DNA of 64,000 nucleotides, from positions 186,001-250,000 of the forward strand of contig MVQL01000244.1 of the NCBI GenBank assembly GCA_002067205.1. The letters are read 5' to 3'. Position numbers and translations under genes: made by a program. The DNA comes from Pelotomaculum sp. PtaB.Bin104 (GTDB lineage Bacteria > Bacillota > Desulfotomaculia > Desulfotomaculales > Pelotomaculaceae). Numbering within the stretch: the stretch's first letter is position 1; each line of letters opens with the position of its first letter. The notes beneath the pieces are model-generated. The model did not search any database and was not told the origin of the DNA. It worked only from the letters and a program-made list of their open reading frames with translations. Below, in pieces: positions 1 through 8,369 of the stretch.

Positions 1-40
1 ACTCGGCGCCGTCTCACCGTAAATAATCCTGATAACATAA

Positions 41-1588
41 CTACATATTAATGTTAGAATGCTTTCTATATGGCCTTGCCACAGTTTTATTTTCCAGCAT
101 ATCAAGAGCCAGACAAATATTTCTTCTTGTCTCGGAGGGCATGATTACGTCGTCAATGTAGCCACGCTCGGCTGCACTGTACGGGTTCTGGTACAGATCT
201 TTGTATTCTTGCACTCTCTTTGCCGCAGTTTCTGCCGGATTTTCGGAGTTCTTGATTTCCTTGGCAAAAATAACGCTGGCAGCCGTTTCAGCACCAACGA
301 TCGTAACGGTAGCTTGCGGCCAGCCAAATACGATATCAGCGCCAGTGTCTTTGCAGCACATGCCCAGATACGCGCCGGCAAACGATTTACCCATGATTAC
401 AGTTACTTTCGGTACTGTGGCATCAATATAAGCAAACAGCATCTTGGCGCCGTGTCTCAGAATCCCCTTATAATCTTCATCAGGACCGATCATATAGGCC
501 GGTGTGTCATGGAGGTTGACCAGAGGAATATTAAACAGGTCGCAGAATCTGACAAACCTTGAGATCTTGTCAGCTGTATCGCAGTCGATTACGCCGCCCA
601 TCCACATAGGCTGACTGGCCACGATACCGGTGCTTCTTCCGTTAAAGCGACCAAAACCGACGATGGCGTTTTTCGCAAAATCGGCATGAATTTCAAAGAA
701 ATAACCGTCGTCAACCAGATTATAAATAACCTGATGCATATCATAAGGCATATTTCTATTTTCCGGCATAATTCCGTCAAGTTCCGGCACCAGTTTCAAT
801 GGATCATCGTGGCATTCAATACGAGGAGCTTTCTCCTTGTTGTTCTGTGGCAGGAATGAGAGCATATCCTTAACCTTATCGATGCAATCCTTATCGTCTT
901 CCACCACAACATGGGTGCAGCCTGATTTGACAGCGTGTGCCTGCCAGCCGGAGAGTGTCGGCAGATCAATTTCAATACCGAGCTGGGTTTTAACAAAAGC
1001 CGGACCAGCAATGCCCATAAATCCCGTTTCCCGGCACTGGAACACAAAGTCCTGCATAACCGGGTGGTAAGCCTGTCCACCCAAGCACGGCCCCATCAGG
1101 GTTGCTAATTGCGGGATAACACCTGAAGCCAGGTTCTGTGAACGGAATAGCCAGGCATAAGCTTCCAGCGTATCGATACCTTCCTGCAGTCTGGCGCCAC
1201 CGGAATCGTTCATGCCAATAAAGGGAATCCCCATATCCTTAGCCATGTCAATAGCAGTAGCAAACTTCTTGCCATGGTACTCACCGAAGGTACCAGCCAT
1301 GGACGTATAATCTTCTGCGCCGACCATCACCATCCGGCCGTTTACCTTGCCATAGCCGGTAATAACACCTTCTGCCGGAATTTCTTTTCCTCCCAAACCG
1401 AAGTTAGTGGTTCTGTGTTTGATAAACATACCGATTTCTTGGAATGTACCCGGATCAAATAAGTATTCCACTCTTTCCCGAGCGGTCAATTTACCTTCTT
1501 TGTGGAACTTCTCGATAGCCTTGTCCCCGCCCATTTTTTTAATCTTTTCTCTATTTTGGGCAAGTTCATTGTATAAATCTTCGTGCAT
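41..1588 (-). CDS. Acyl-CoA carboxylase/decarboxylase carboxyltransferase subunit (possible glutaconyl-CoA decarboxylase alpha)
   Basis: 515-residue carboxyltransferase of the family that includes propionyl-CoA carboxylase beta, methylmalonyl-CoA decarboxylase alpha and glutaconyl-CoA decarboxylase alpha. These move CO2 between an acyl-CoA and biotin on a separate carrier. The usual start motif (KLTARERVEYLFDPGTF), the N-half oxyanion region (NDSGGARLQEG) and the C-half GKSFAGAYLGM motif are all present. It differs clearly from the second copy at 26344-27879: around residues 170-195 it has GQAYHPVMQDFVF where the other has AVYSPALTDFIF. It is the last gene of the benzoyl-CoA lower-pathway cluster, 348 nt beyond had, with no biotin carrier next to it. 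Position suggests glutaconyl-CoA to crotonyl-CoA; substrate is inference. ATG start with AGGGGG upstream. Confidence 0.85.
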   Translation of the reverse strand: MHEDLYNELAQNREKIKKMGGDKAIEKFHKEGKLTARERVEYLFDPGTFQEIGMFIKHRTTNFGLGGKEIPAEGVITGYGKVNGRMVMVGAEDYTSMAGTFGEYHGKKFATAIDMAKDMGIPFIGMNDSGGARLQEGIDTLEAYAWLFRSQNLASGVIPQLATLMGPCLGGQAYHPVMQDFVFQCRETGFMGIAGPAFVKTQLGIEIDLPTLSGWQAHAVKSGCTHVVVEDDKDCIDKVKDMLSFLPQNNKEKAPRIECHDDPLKLVPELDGIMPENRNMPYDMHQVIYNLVDDGYFFEIHADFAKNAIVGFGRFNGRSTGIVASQPMWMGGVIDCDTADKISRFVRFCDLFNIPLVNLHDTPAYMIGPDEDYKGILRHGAKMLFAYIDATVPKVTVIMGKSFAGAYLGMCCKDTGADIVFGWPQATVTIVGAETAASVIFAKEIKNSENPAETAAKRVQEYKDLYQNPYSAAERGYIDDVIMPSETRRNICLALDMLENKTVARPYRKHSNINM

Positions 1589-1806
1589 CTGAAAACCCCC
1601 TAATATTTTATAAGTCTCTTAACTCCATAACTACTCATTTGCGTAAGCCAAACGCTATTTCACCAAACGCTAACCTCCCCTTATTTATCTTTATGCAATT
1701 AAATAAACCGCACAAAAAATATTTACATGCAAATAACATGCCAGGACATAATTAGCTTTTATTTGCGTGAAACACGCTGTTTTGTTGCATTACTGCAAGT
1801 AAACCA

Positions 1807-1822
1807 TGATGCAATATTGCAT
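1807..1822. promoter_or_regulatory. 16-bp perfect palindrome, candidate operator
   Basis: GATGCAATATTGCATC is fully self-complementary and lies about 220 nt upstream of the carboxyltransferase start codon at 1588. Its half-site GATGCAATA recurs twice in the longer palindrome at 1877-1913. A dimeric repressor or activator site is a reasonable reading, but the binding protein is unknown. Confidence 0.45.
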
Positions 1823-1876
1823 CGATAAACACAAATAACCCCGAACCATAGCTTAAAGCTCTAACCTTAAGTTATG

Positions 1877-1913
1877 TGATGCAATAACGCATTGTCAATG
1901 CGTTATTGCATCA
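1877..1913. promoter_or_regulatory. 37-bp palindrome (18-bp arms), candidate operator or cruciform
   Basis: Arm TGATGCAATAACGCATTG at 1877-1894 is perfectly complementary to 1896-1913 around one central base. It sits 24 nt beyond the had stop codon on the transcribed (minus) side. There is no T-run in either direction, so it is a poor Rho-independent terminator. It carries the same GATGCAATA half-sites as the palindrome at 1807. The rest of 1589-1936 is AT-rich and shows no gene. Confidence 0.5.
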
Positions 1914-1936
1914 TGGCCGGGGAGATCTAAATTTTT

Positions 1937-3004
1937 TTAGAAATCTGGGGTCAATACGATCCGTTTCATTAACTTACCACTGTGGGCTTCTTCATAAGCT
2001 TGCAGGATTGTACTCATCGGCCGAACGTCTACAAACGGCTCAATCTTAATTCTGCCTTCCAAAACCATATTCAGAACTTCCGGATAATATTTCGGCAGAC
2101 AGCCCCATGAACCAATGATCTCAGCGTCAAACGCCATCAGACGAGAAAGCATATATTCTGTCTTAGCCATACCAAAGCCGATTACCAACAGCTTGCTGAC
2201 AAAGGTAAGCAATCCAAGAGCGATCTCCTGACCGGCTTTAGTTCCAGTGCACTCAAAGATCTTCAGCCCGTAGTTAGGCAGTTTCTTTTCTTTGGAATAG
2301 GCTTTAATTTCATTTGAAATAGCCTTAACATCTTTGTCCATTGTGCTAATCGCTAAGGTGGCGCCGTAATCCAGCGAACGTTCTAATTTTTCCTTATTTC
2401 TAGCAATTGCGATAACTTCTCTGGCACCTAGTGCTGCAGCGATCTGAGTCATATAAACTCCAATACCGCCGGTAGCGCCAGTAACTACGACAACATCGCC
2501 CTCTTTAATATCGGCTCTCATTGCTGCCTGGTAAGGTGAGGTAATCGCGTCGGCAACAACTGATAACATCTCTAATGGCATGCCCTTCCGGTCTTCAATA
2601 ACACATAGATCTGCATCAGGTACAGGAATATAATCAGAAAAACCGCCATAAATACCCAAGCTATTGCCAGGCATAGCCTGTTTCAAGCAGCGGTTCCCCC
2701 GCCCGGAGGCACAGATCGGGCAATTATTACAGGGCATTACAGCCGGAATGATAACTTCTTTACCAATAAGCTTTTCATCACCAGCTACGACAATACCGGC
2801 AATTTCATGGCCTAAGGTTAGGGGCGGCTTGACTACTGTCGGGACACCGTCATAAAAGTAGCCCACGTCGGTGTGGCAAACACCACAGCCATAGACTTTA
2901 ACCAGCGCTTCACCGGGCTTAAGCTCAGGCACATCAATAGTGGTCTTTTCCAGTTTACCAGGCTCAACCATTTGCCAGGTGTTAATTTTGGTCGGCACAT
3001 CCAT
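1937..3004 (-). CDS. had: 6-hydroxycyclohex-1-ene-1-carbonyl-CoA dehydrogenase
   Basis: 355-residue Zn-dependent medium-chain alcohol dehydrogenase. It oxidises 6-hydroxycyclohex-1-ene-1-carbonyl-CoA to the 6-oxo compound with NAD+ in the anaerobic benzoyl-CoA pathway. Visible motifs: catalytic-zinc Cys40 and GHE at 65-67, four structural-zinc Cys at about 92, 95, 98 and 106, and the nucleotide-binding GATGGIG near 176-182. The neighbours fix the substrate: the upstream genes are dch and oah, the enzymes immediately before and after it in the pathway. ATG start with AGGAGGTAATTTATC ahead of it. The gap to dch is 55 nt, consistent with one transcript. Confidence 0.93.
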   Translation of the reverse strand: MDVPTKINTWQMVEPGKLEKTTIDVPELKPGEALVKVYGCGVCHTDVGYFYDGVPTVVKPPLTLGHEIAGIVVAGDEKLIGKEVIIPAVMPCNNCPICASGRGNRCLKQAMPGNSLGIYGGFSDYIPVPDADLCVIEDRKGMPLEMLSVVADAITSPYQAAMRADIKEGDVVVVTGATGGIGVYMTQIAAALGAREVIAIARNKEKLERSLDYGATLAISTMDKDVKAISNEIKAYSKEKKLPNYGLKIFECTGTKAGQEIALGLLTFVSKLLVIGFGMAKTEYMLSRLMAFDAEIIGSWGCLPKYYPEVLNMVLEGRIKIEPFVDVRPMSTILQAYEEAHSGKLMKRIVLTPDF

Positions 3005-3059
3005 TTGATAAATTACCTCCTTTGTACTGGTTAATTAATTAGCAAGTTCAAAAGAAATT

Positions 3060-3824
3060 CTACTTCCCCTGCCAGACTGGCTTTCTCTTTTCCATAAACG
3101 CTGCCAGACCCTCTTTGGCATCTTCTGTAGGCATCAATTCTTCTAAATAAATACGGTCAATTTCCTGGATTCCCTCTGCAAAGCTCTTATTGAGGCCAGC
3201 CAGCGCGGCTTTCTTTGTCATAGCGAGAACAACCGGGCTCTTGTCAAGGAATTTCTTCAAATATTCCTTAACTCCGTTAGCAAAGTTTTCCGCCGGCAAT
3301 ACAACATTTGCCAGCCCTATTTTTTCTGCCTTTTCCGCACCAATTACTTCCCCGCTCAACAACAATTCCATAGCCCTTGGCCAGGATAATAATTTCGGCA
3401 GCATACAACAGGCGATCGGCGGGAAAACACCGACAACAATCTCCGGTTGACCAAACTTAGCTTTTTCTGACGCAACAACGATGTCACAGAATATCGGCAG
3501 TTCACAGCCACCGCCGAGGGCAGCGCCATTAACAGCACATACGATCGGCTTAGCCGTTTCAGACATTGCCTTAAACAACCGCTCGAACACATCCACCATC
3601 GCATTCACTTTGTCCGGGGTGTGATCGGCCACGTCAACTCCTGCTGAAAAGGCTTTGCCCGCTGCATCCAACAGAACCAGCTGGCCTTCTTCCTGTTGCG
3701 CCCACTTAAAGGCCAGGATTAATTCTTCCATCATGGCAATAGTCAACACGTTCAGCGGAGGCCGGTCGAGGGTAATGCTGATTATCCCGCCCTCATTGTT
3801 TACCTTAATTGATTCGTAGCTCAA
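3060..3824 (-). CDS. dch: Cyclohexa-1,5-diene-1-carbonyl-CoA hydratase
   Basis: 254-residue crotonase-fold enzyme that adds water to cyclohexa-1,5-diene-1-carbonyl-CoA, the product of benzoyl-CoA reduction. The oxyanion-hole segments are seen as SAGVDVADH near residue 60 and NGAALGGGCELP near 99-110. Length and sequence style fit Dch/BamR rather than a generic enoyl-CoA hydratase, and the flanking had and oah genes support this. ATG start preceded by AAAGGAGG. 109 nt separate it from oah, and that gap holds a strong hairpin. Confidence 0.92.
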   Translation of the reverse strand: MSYESIKVNNEGGIISITLDRPPLNVLTIAMMEELILAFKWAQQEEGQLVLLDAAGKAFSAGVDVADHTPDKVNAMVDVFERLFKAMSETAKPIVCAVNGAALGGGCELPIFCDIVVASEKAKFGQPEIVVGVFPPIACCMLPKLLSWPRAMELLLSGEVIGAEKAEKIGLANVVLPAENFANGVKEYLKKFLDKSPVVLAMTKKAALAGLNKSFAEGIQEIDRIYLEELMPTEDAKEGLAAFMEKRKPVWQGK

Positions 3825-3846
3825 AAATCTGCCTCCTTTCGGCTAC

Positions 3847-3884
3847 AAGCGAAGGGGTGTAGACATACCTTCACCCCTTCGCTT
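3847..3884. other. 13-bp perfect stem-loop between oah and dch
   Basis: AAGCGAAGGGGTG (3847-3859) pairs with CACCCCTTCGCTT (3872-3884) around a 12-nt loop. In the transcribed minus direction no T-run follows; the run of T/A is on the other side. It may stabilise or process the oah-dch mRNA rather than terminate it. Confidence 0.5.
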
Positions 3885-3933
3885 TATATTTTAAAATTCT
3901 CTGCAATTATAACCCGTTATCTAATATATCCTT

Positions 3934-5073
3934 TTATTCAACACGCTTCGGCAATACAGCGTCGAGTAACTCCTGTGTATACGGTTTGCCTTCGGCGCAA
4001 ATACGACGGTACTCGAGGAAGTCGCAAACGTCTACGCCACCAGTGAGCTTCTTGTTGCTGAAAGCGTTGAAGCCGAGGTAAGCTTCGCCGTTCATGTTGG
4101 CGGCCAGCCAGTGTCTGTTAGGCAGCTTGGACATATCCCAGAAGAATTTCTTCTTCTGACGGATGCCGTCGATGGAGAACATCAGGCACTGCGGCATAAG
4201 GTTGGCAAAGGTCCAGCAAAGATCATTGACTTCCTTGTCGAGCATAGTGAAGTCGGTTTCACATTCTTTAATGATGCCCTTGGCCTCTTTGGCTGCGTCG
4301 CCGGTTTTCATTTCGCCGTAGACAATGGCGCCGTCGTCAACAACACGGTCAGTAATGACCTGTGGGTTTCTGATAAACTGTCCGTCTTTCTTGAGAACCG
4401 GAATAGCCTTGGAGATCATGCCGTTGTATTGCATCTTGTAGGAGCTCCACATTTCGCAGGAAATGCAGTTCCACATACCTTTTTCAGCGCCCAGGTACCA
4501 CATGATGTAGTCGGTGGAGCCGCCGGCCGGTGCTGAGCCGTGACGGGGACCAGCCTGTCCATAAATAGCCATGTCGGAGGAAATGGTAATGTCAGTAGCC
4601 ATTCCGATTTCCTGACCGCCAGCTACGCGCATTCCGTTTGCCCGGCAGATAACCGGCTTTTTGCACATATAAATGGCATCAACCATGCCATTGAAGAGGT
4701 CCATATAGAGGGCATACTCATGGGGCTTCATGCTGTAGTAGTGAGCGTACTCGATAGTGTTGCCGCCGGTGCAGAATGCTTTGTCGCCAACAGCCGTAAA
4801 GACAACGGCTACTACATCACGGTCCATCGAAGCGCGGTGTAATCCAGCGATAACGCCTTTTACCATTTCAGTGGTATAAGAGTTAAACTGCTTGGGGTTA
4901 TTGAGGGTTAACCAAATGTTATACAGGCCTGGAACTTCATTGCCTTTCGGGTCCAAAAGCGGCTTCTTGTCATAAACTACGCACGGGGCCTGATCAAATG
5001 TACCAAAATGCTCTTCACCAAACAGATCGTGGTTTTTAAGGCCTTCCTCACGTGGCCATTTATAGATATCCAT
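3934..5073 (-). CDS. oah: 6-oxocyclohex-1-ene-1-carbonyl-CoA hydrolase
   Basis: 379-residue crotonase-superfamily ring-opening hydrolase (Oah/BamA). It converts 6-oxocyclohex-1-ene-1-carbonyl-CoA to 3-hydroxypimelyl-CoA. BamA is the standard marker for anaerobic aromatic degradation. Diagnostic features are the long N-terminal extension (about 45 residues before the crotonase core), FCTGGNTIEYA near residues 100-110, and ANGMRVAGGQEIGMATD near 145-161. ATG start with CAGGAGGA. Located centrally in the oah-dch-had run, so the identification is firm. Confidence 0.95.
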   Translation of the reverse strand: MDIYKWPREEGLKNHDLFGEEHFGTFDQAPCVVYDKKPLLDPKGNEVPGLYNIWLTLNNPKQFNSYTTEMVKGVIAGLHRASMDRDVVAVVFTAVGDKAFCTGGNTIEYAHYYSMKPHEYALYMDLFNGMVDAIYMCKKPVICRANGMRVAGGQEIGMATDITISSDMAIYGQAGPRHGSAPAGGSTDYIMWYLGAEKGMWNCISCEMWSSYKMQYNGMISKAIPVLKKDGQFIRNPQVITDRVVDDGAIVYGEMKTGDAAKEAKGIIKECETDFTMLDKEVNDLCWTFANLMPQCLMFSIDGIRQKKKFFWDMSKLPNRHWLAANMNGEAYLGFNAFSNKKLTGGVDVCDFLEYRRICAEGKPYTQELLDAVLPKRVE

Positions 5074-5275
5074 ATTCGTCCTCCTGTTTTGTTTTTATTA
5101 TTAATGGGCAAGTTAACATAATGATACTCACAATAAATACATAAGTAAAAAAACATCATATGCAAAGGTGGCAATAATTTGTTTTGCAAACGACCCCCTT
5201 ATAATGTGAGAATATCCTCCACCAGTTCCATCTTACTAAATACAATCATGCCTCAATTAATGCAGATTTATCCGT

Positions 5276-5686
5276 CTAGGCTGGCAGAAATTCGTAGGTA
5301 ACCTGCCCATCAGGCAACTTGACTATTTCCACTTTTACCGGCATGCCTACACTTAAGCTATCCACAGGGACACTCTTGTTCATGCGCCCCAAGACCTTAA
5401 GGCCACCAAATTCTGCCACAACAATGGTGTAGGGGGCTTCAGCCTCAAAACCAGTTGGGGCATACATCGTATGGGTAAACGTTGCAATTTTGCCGTTACC
5501 CTCGAATGCAATCCACTCCATATCATTGCCCAGGCAATTGGCGCAATCTGCACGCGGGGGGAAATAAGCCTGGGAACAGGTCCGGCACTTGGTGTATGCT
5601 AATTCGCCCTTATCCAGGTAGTCAACAAATTCCGCTACCTTGGCCTGAGACGTGAAACTTTTACTTCCGAACCGCTCAAAACCCAT
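5276..5686 (-). CDS. DUF35 Zn-ribbon/OB-fold protein, thiolase partner
   Basis: 136-residue two-domain protein. The N-terminal rubredoxin-like zinc ribbon has Cys34, Cys37, Cys48 and Cys51 (YTKCRTC...CANC). The C-terminal OB fold follows (KIATFTHTMYAP, then VVAEFGGLKVLGRM). Family members bind acyl-CoA and form obligate complexes with thiolase-like proteins, for example BbsA with BbsB in toluene degradation. The gene starts 5 nt after the thiolase stop codon, so the two are very likely co-translated subunits of one enzyme. ATG start with GGGAGGTAAGG. Confidence 0.88.
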   Translation of the reverse strand: MGFERFGSKSFTSQAKVAEFVDYLDKGELAYTKCRTCSQAYFPPRADCANCLGNDMEWIAFEGNGKIATFTHTMYAPTGFEAEAPYTIVVAEFGGLKVLGRMNKSVPVDSLSVGMPVKVEIVKLPDGQVTYEFLPA

Positions 5687-5691
5687 TATCC

Positions 5692-6846
5692 TTACCTCCC
5701 GAAAATAATGACGTTTCCATAAATACCAACGCCACCGATATTATGAACCAAACCTATTTCAGCACCCGGCACCTGAATTGCGCCGGCCTCGTCACGCAGC
5801 TGCAGCACTATTGTACGCGTCTGTGAACCGCCTGTGGCACCGATTGGGTGGCCCTTCGACAATAAGCCGCCATCGACGTTAACCGGTATTTTACCTTCTT
5901 TATAGGTCTCACGGTTGCGGATAAGTTCCGGCCCTTTGCCGGGCTCAGCAAACCCCAGCATTTCATAAGCCATCATTTCAGCAATTGTAAAGCAGTCATG
6001 CACTTCGGCCACATCGATATCCTGCGGGCCTACACCGGCCATTTCATAAGCTTCCTTAGCCGCCAGCCTGGCACAGTCAAGACCGTAAAACATGGAACGA
6101 CCGGGCATATTCATTGGTGCGCTCGCCGCACCCATGCCAAGAATATATACCGGCTTTTTGCTTATTTCTTTAGCTCTGTCAGCACTGGCCAAAATAACAC
6201 ACGACGCCCCGTCCGCATTGGCGCAGCAGTCCATAACCTTCAACGGAGAACACACCGGGCCTGCCTCCATGGCCTGCTCCAGGGTTACCGGTTTACGGTA
6301 AACCGCTTTCTCATTAAGTACACCGTAGCTTGCCGCCTTAACCCTGATTAACGCCAGGTCCTCTTCCTTGGTACCATATTTGGCGAAGTGACCCCTTGCG
6401 TGCATAGCGTAATAAGCCGGCATCAAAGTGCCAAACGGTGATTCAAACATAATGTCCGCACCGCGCCCCATGCGCTCCTGGGAATCTTGCGAGGAAATTT
6501 CAGACATCTTCTGAAAACCTACAACCACTACCACGTCATGCAAACCGGATTTAATTAAGGAATAAGCAACTCTAATACCGGATGTACTCGAGGAACAAAC
6601 ATTTTCAACAATGAAAGTTGGCTGCGGGTTGAGGCCGAGGTATTCAGCAATCAAGCCTGACGGAGTCCTCTGCTTGTCATACTCAGGTGCAGAGCAAACC
6701 ACGGAAGCGCCAACATCTTTTGCACCAATACCAGCATCTAACATTGCTTCTCTATAAGCTTCAAAAGCCAGTTCTCTGATTGATCCAGGGTAGCCACGTA
6801 CAAAGGCACTCTGGCCAACACCAATTACAGCCACGTCCTTAGGCAT
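5692..6846 (-). CDS. Thiolase-family protein, probable 3-oxopimelyl-CoA thiolase large subunit
   Basis: 384-residue thiolase of the SCP-x/BbsB branch. The nucleophile is probably Cys84 (ENVCSSSTSG); HDCF lies near 284 and GHPIGATG at about 332-339. The position where classical thiolases have their second Cys carries VHNIGG instead, typical of the DUF35-dependent branch. Context puts it after oah and the SDR in the pathway, so cleavage of 3-oxopimelyl-CoA to glutaryl-CoA and acetyl-CoA is the simplest role. That role is inference. ATG start with GGAGGGTAAATT. Confidence 0.85.
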   Translation of the reverse strand: MPKDVAVIGVGQSAFVRGYPGSIRELAFEAYREAMLDAGIGAKDVGASVVCSAPEYDKQRTPSGLIAEYLGLNPQPTFIVENVCSSSTSGIRVAYSLIKSGLHDVVVVVGFQKMSEISSQDSQERMGRGADIMFESPFGTLMPAYYAMHARGHFAKYGTKEEDLALIRVKAASYGVLNEKAVYRKPVTLEQAMEAGPVCSPLKVMDCCANADGASCVILASADRAKEISKKPVYILGMGAASAPMNMPGRSMFYGLDCARLAAKEAYEMAGVGPQDIDVAEVHDCFTIAEMMAYEMLGFAEPGKGPELIRNRETYKEGKIPVNVDGGLLSKGHPIGATGGSQTRTIVLQLRDEAGAIQVPGAEIGLVHNIGGVGIYGNVIIFGR

Positions 6847-6964
6847 AATTTACCCTCCCGATAAATAATTCCATTTAAACCAGTCCGTCTGACTACGCAA
6901 CTAATCTATTGCAAACTTTTATTGTTCAACCGTCACATTATAAGATTTCAGGCAACCCCATCTA

Positions 6965-7720
6965 TTATGGCATTACCATTCCGCCATCAATACATATTAG
7001 CTGACCAGTGATATAGCGCGAACCGTCGGAACAAAGAAAGACCACCGCCGGCACAATTTCATCTGGCTTGCAAAAACGTCCCATCGGAATGCGTGCAAGA
7101 TATGTCGGGGCGATCTTCGGATCTGTCATAATCTTTTTGGTCATTTCAGTCTCAGCCATCGGGGCAATGGTGTTTACTGTAACACCATACTTAGCCAGTT
7201 CCTTTGCACAAGATCTACTCATGGCTAATACGCCACCCTTGGCGGCTGTATAGTTAACCTGCCCGATTGTGCCGAGAACACCTGCTGATGAGGTGACATT
7301 GATTATGGAGCCGCTTTTTTGCTCCATCATGGGCTTGGCCACTTCCGCAATACAGTTAAAAGTACCCTTCAAGTTCACACTAATAACATCATCCCATTGC
7401 TCGTCAGTCATGTTCCACAACATGGCCGGCTTACTAATCCCAGCGTTATTAAACAGTATGTCCACTCTTCCCAAGACCGCAAGCGTCCGCTCAACCATCT
7501 CTTTTACTTGAGCACGATTAGCCACGTCAACCTGCATGACTTCTACCCGGCGCCCTGCTTCCCTACAAGCCTTAACGACTTCATCATTTTCACTGATCCG
7601 TCGGCTAACCAACATCAAATCTGCTCCTGCTTCCGCTAAACCAGCTGCTATTGATTCTCCGATTCCCATCCTGGCTCCGGTAACAATCGCCACTTTCCCT
7701 GTTAACGCACCTTGTATAAT
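6965..7720 (-). CDS. SDR-family dehydrogenase, probable 3-hydroxypimelyl-CoA dehydrogenase, apparent ATT start
   Basis: Short-chain dehydrogenase of the FabG/3-hydroxyacyl-CoA type. TGARMGIGE binds the nucleotide, NNAGIS and VTSSAG follow, and the catalytic Tyr-Lys is in NYTAAKGG. First gene of the cluster, upstream of the thiolase pair, so oxidation of 3-hydroxypimelyl-CoA is likely. The first canonical start is GTG at 7693, inside the first beta strand. The reading frame continues upstream with QGALTGK, the normal SDR N-terminus, to ATT at 7718-7720, about 8 nt after AAGGGGGG. No ATG, GTG or TTG lies between the upstream in-frame stop and that point. About 251 residues from ATT. Confidence 0.85.
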   Translation of the reverse strand: MIQGALTGKVAIVTGARMGIGESIAAGLAEAGADLMLVSRRISENDEVVKACREAGRRVEVMQVDVANRAQVKEMVERTLAVLGRVDILFNNAGISKPAMLWNMTDEQWDDVISVNLKGTFNCIAEVAKPMMEQKSGSIINVTSSAGVLGTIGQVNYTAAKGGVLAMSRSCAKELAKYGVTVNTIAPMAETEMTKKIMTDPKIAPTYLARIPMGRFCKPDEIVPAVVFLCSDGSRYITGQLICIDGGMVMP

Positions 7721-7740
7721 AACCCTCGCCCCCCTTCTAA

Positions 7741-8369
7741 ATAAATAAAATAACTGAAATTAACTGAAATCTATATATATATGAATCAAGCCGTATTGCC
7801 GCATCAACAACCAAATTCATTCGACAGCATGAGCCATATACACACAGAAAATATTGTGCAATATATCTTCCTTTAACAACAAAAAAACTTAATTTGTGTT
7901 AATATGCACTAAGTGTATGAAATATATACAACAGCGCTATGCTTAACAATACAAGTTTTTTCATTGTTTTACATCAATAATTCAGTTAATTACATGTACA
8001 CTATACCATCATTCTGCTGGCAATGCAATATATTAAATTGTCGTCTTCACTAGTTCCGCCCGGGAAATATCGACACTCTTTTACATCTTTACAGCGTAAA
8101 GTAATTGCTCTTCTTATCCCGGAAGCATAATTCATGATCTTGGTTGTACTTGAAAAAATTTACCTGGCCAGATTAAATAATCAAAATTCAATTATAATTA
8201 AAGCTACCGTACAAATTGAATCGATTGAAAATATGGAAATAACTACAGCAGGGATTATTGAGCTAATTCTTTTGAGTGATAAAAAGAATTAGCTTGAAAT
8301 AATTAAAAGGAATTTTTAAAATAATGTCAAATCTTAATTATAATAAAGGAATTTATTTATTGGTGCCGG
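7741..8369. other. Divergent intergenic region between the benzoyl-CoA cluster and the sensor kinase
   Basis: About 630 AT-rich bases without a credible gene. It must hold the promoters for the minus-strand catabolic cluster and for the plus-strand kinase gene. A direct repeat of TAACTGAAAT lies at about 7751-7770, and a hairpin at 8261-8294. I could not fix -35/-10 boxes with confidence. Confidence 0.5.
8261..8294 (+). promoter_or_regulatory. 13-bp leader hairpin upstream of the kinase gene
   Basis: AGCTAATTCTTTT (8261-8273) pairs perfectly with AAAAGAATTAGCT (8282-8294) around an 8-nt loop, about 75 nt before the kinase start. No T-run follows. It could be a 5'-leader element or an operator. 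Confidence 0.4.

Noticed and set aside
59-562. Plus-strand frame of 167 codons at the window start
   Set aside because: Lies wholly antisense to the carboxyltransferase gene, has no ribosome site and no recognisable motif.
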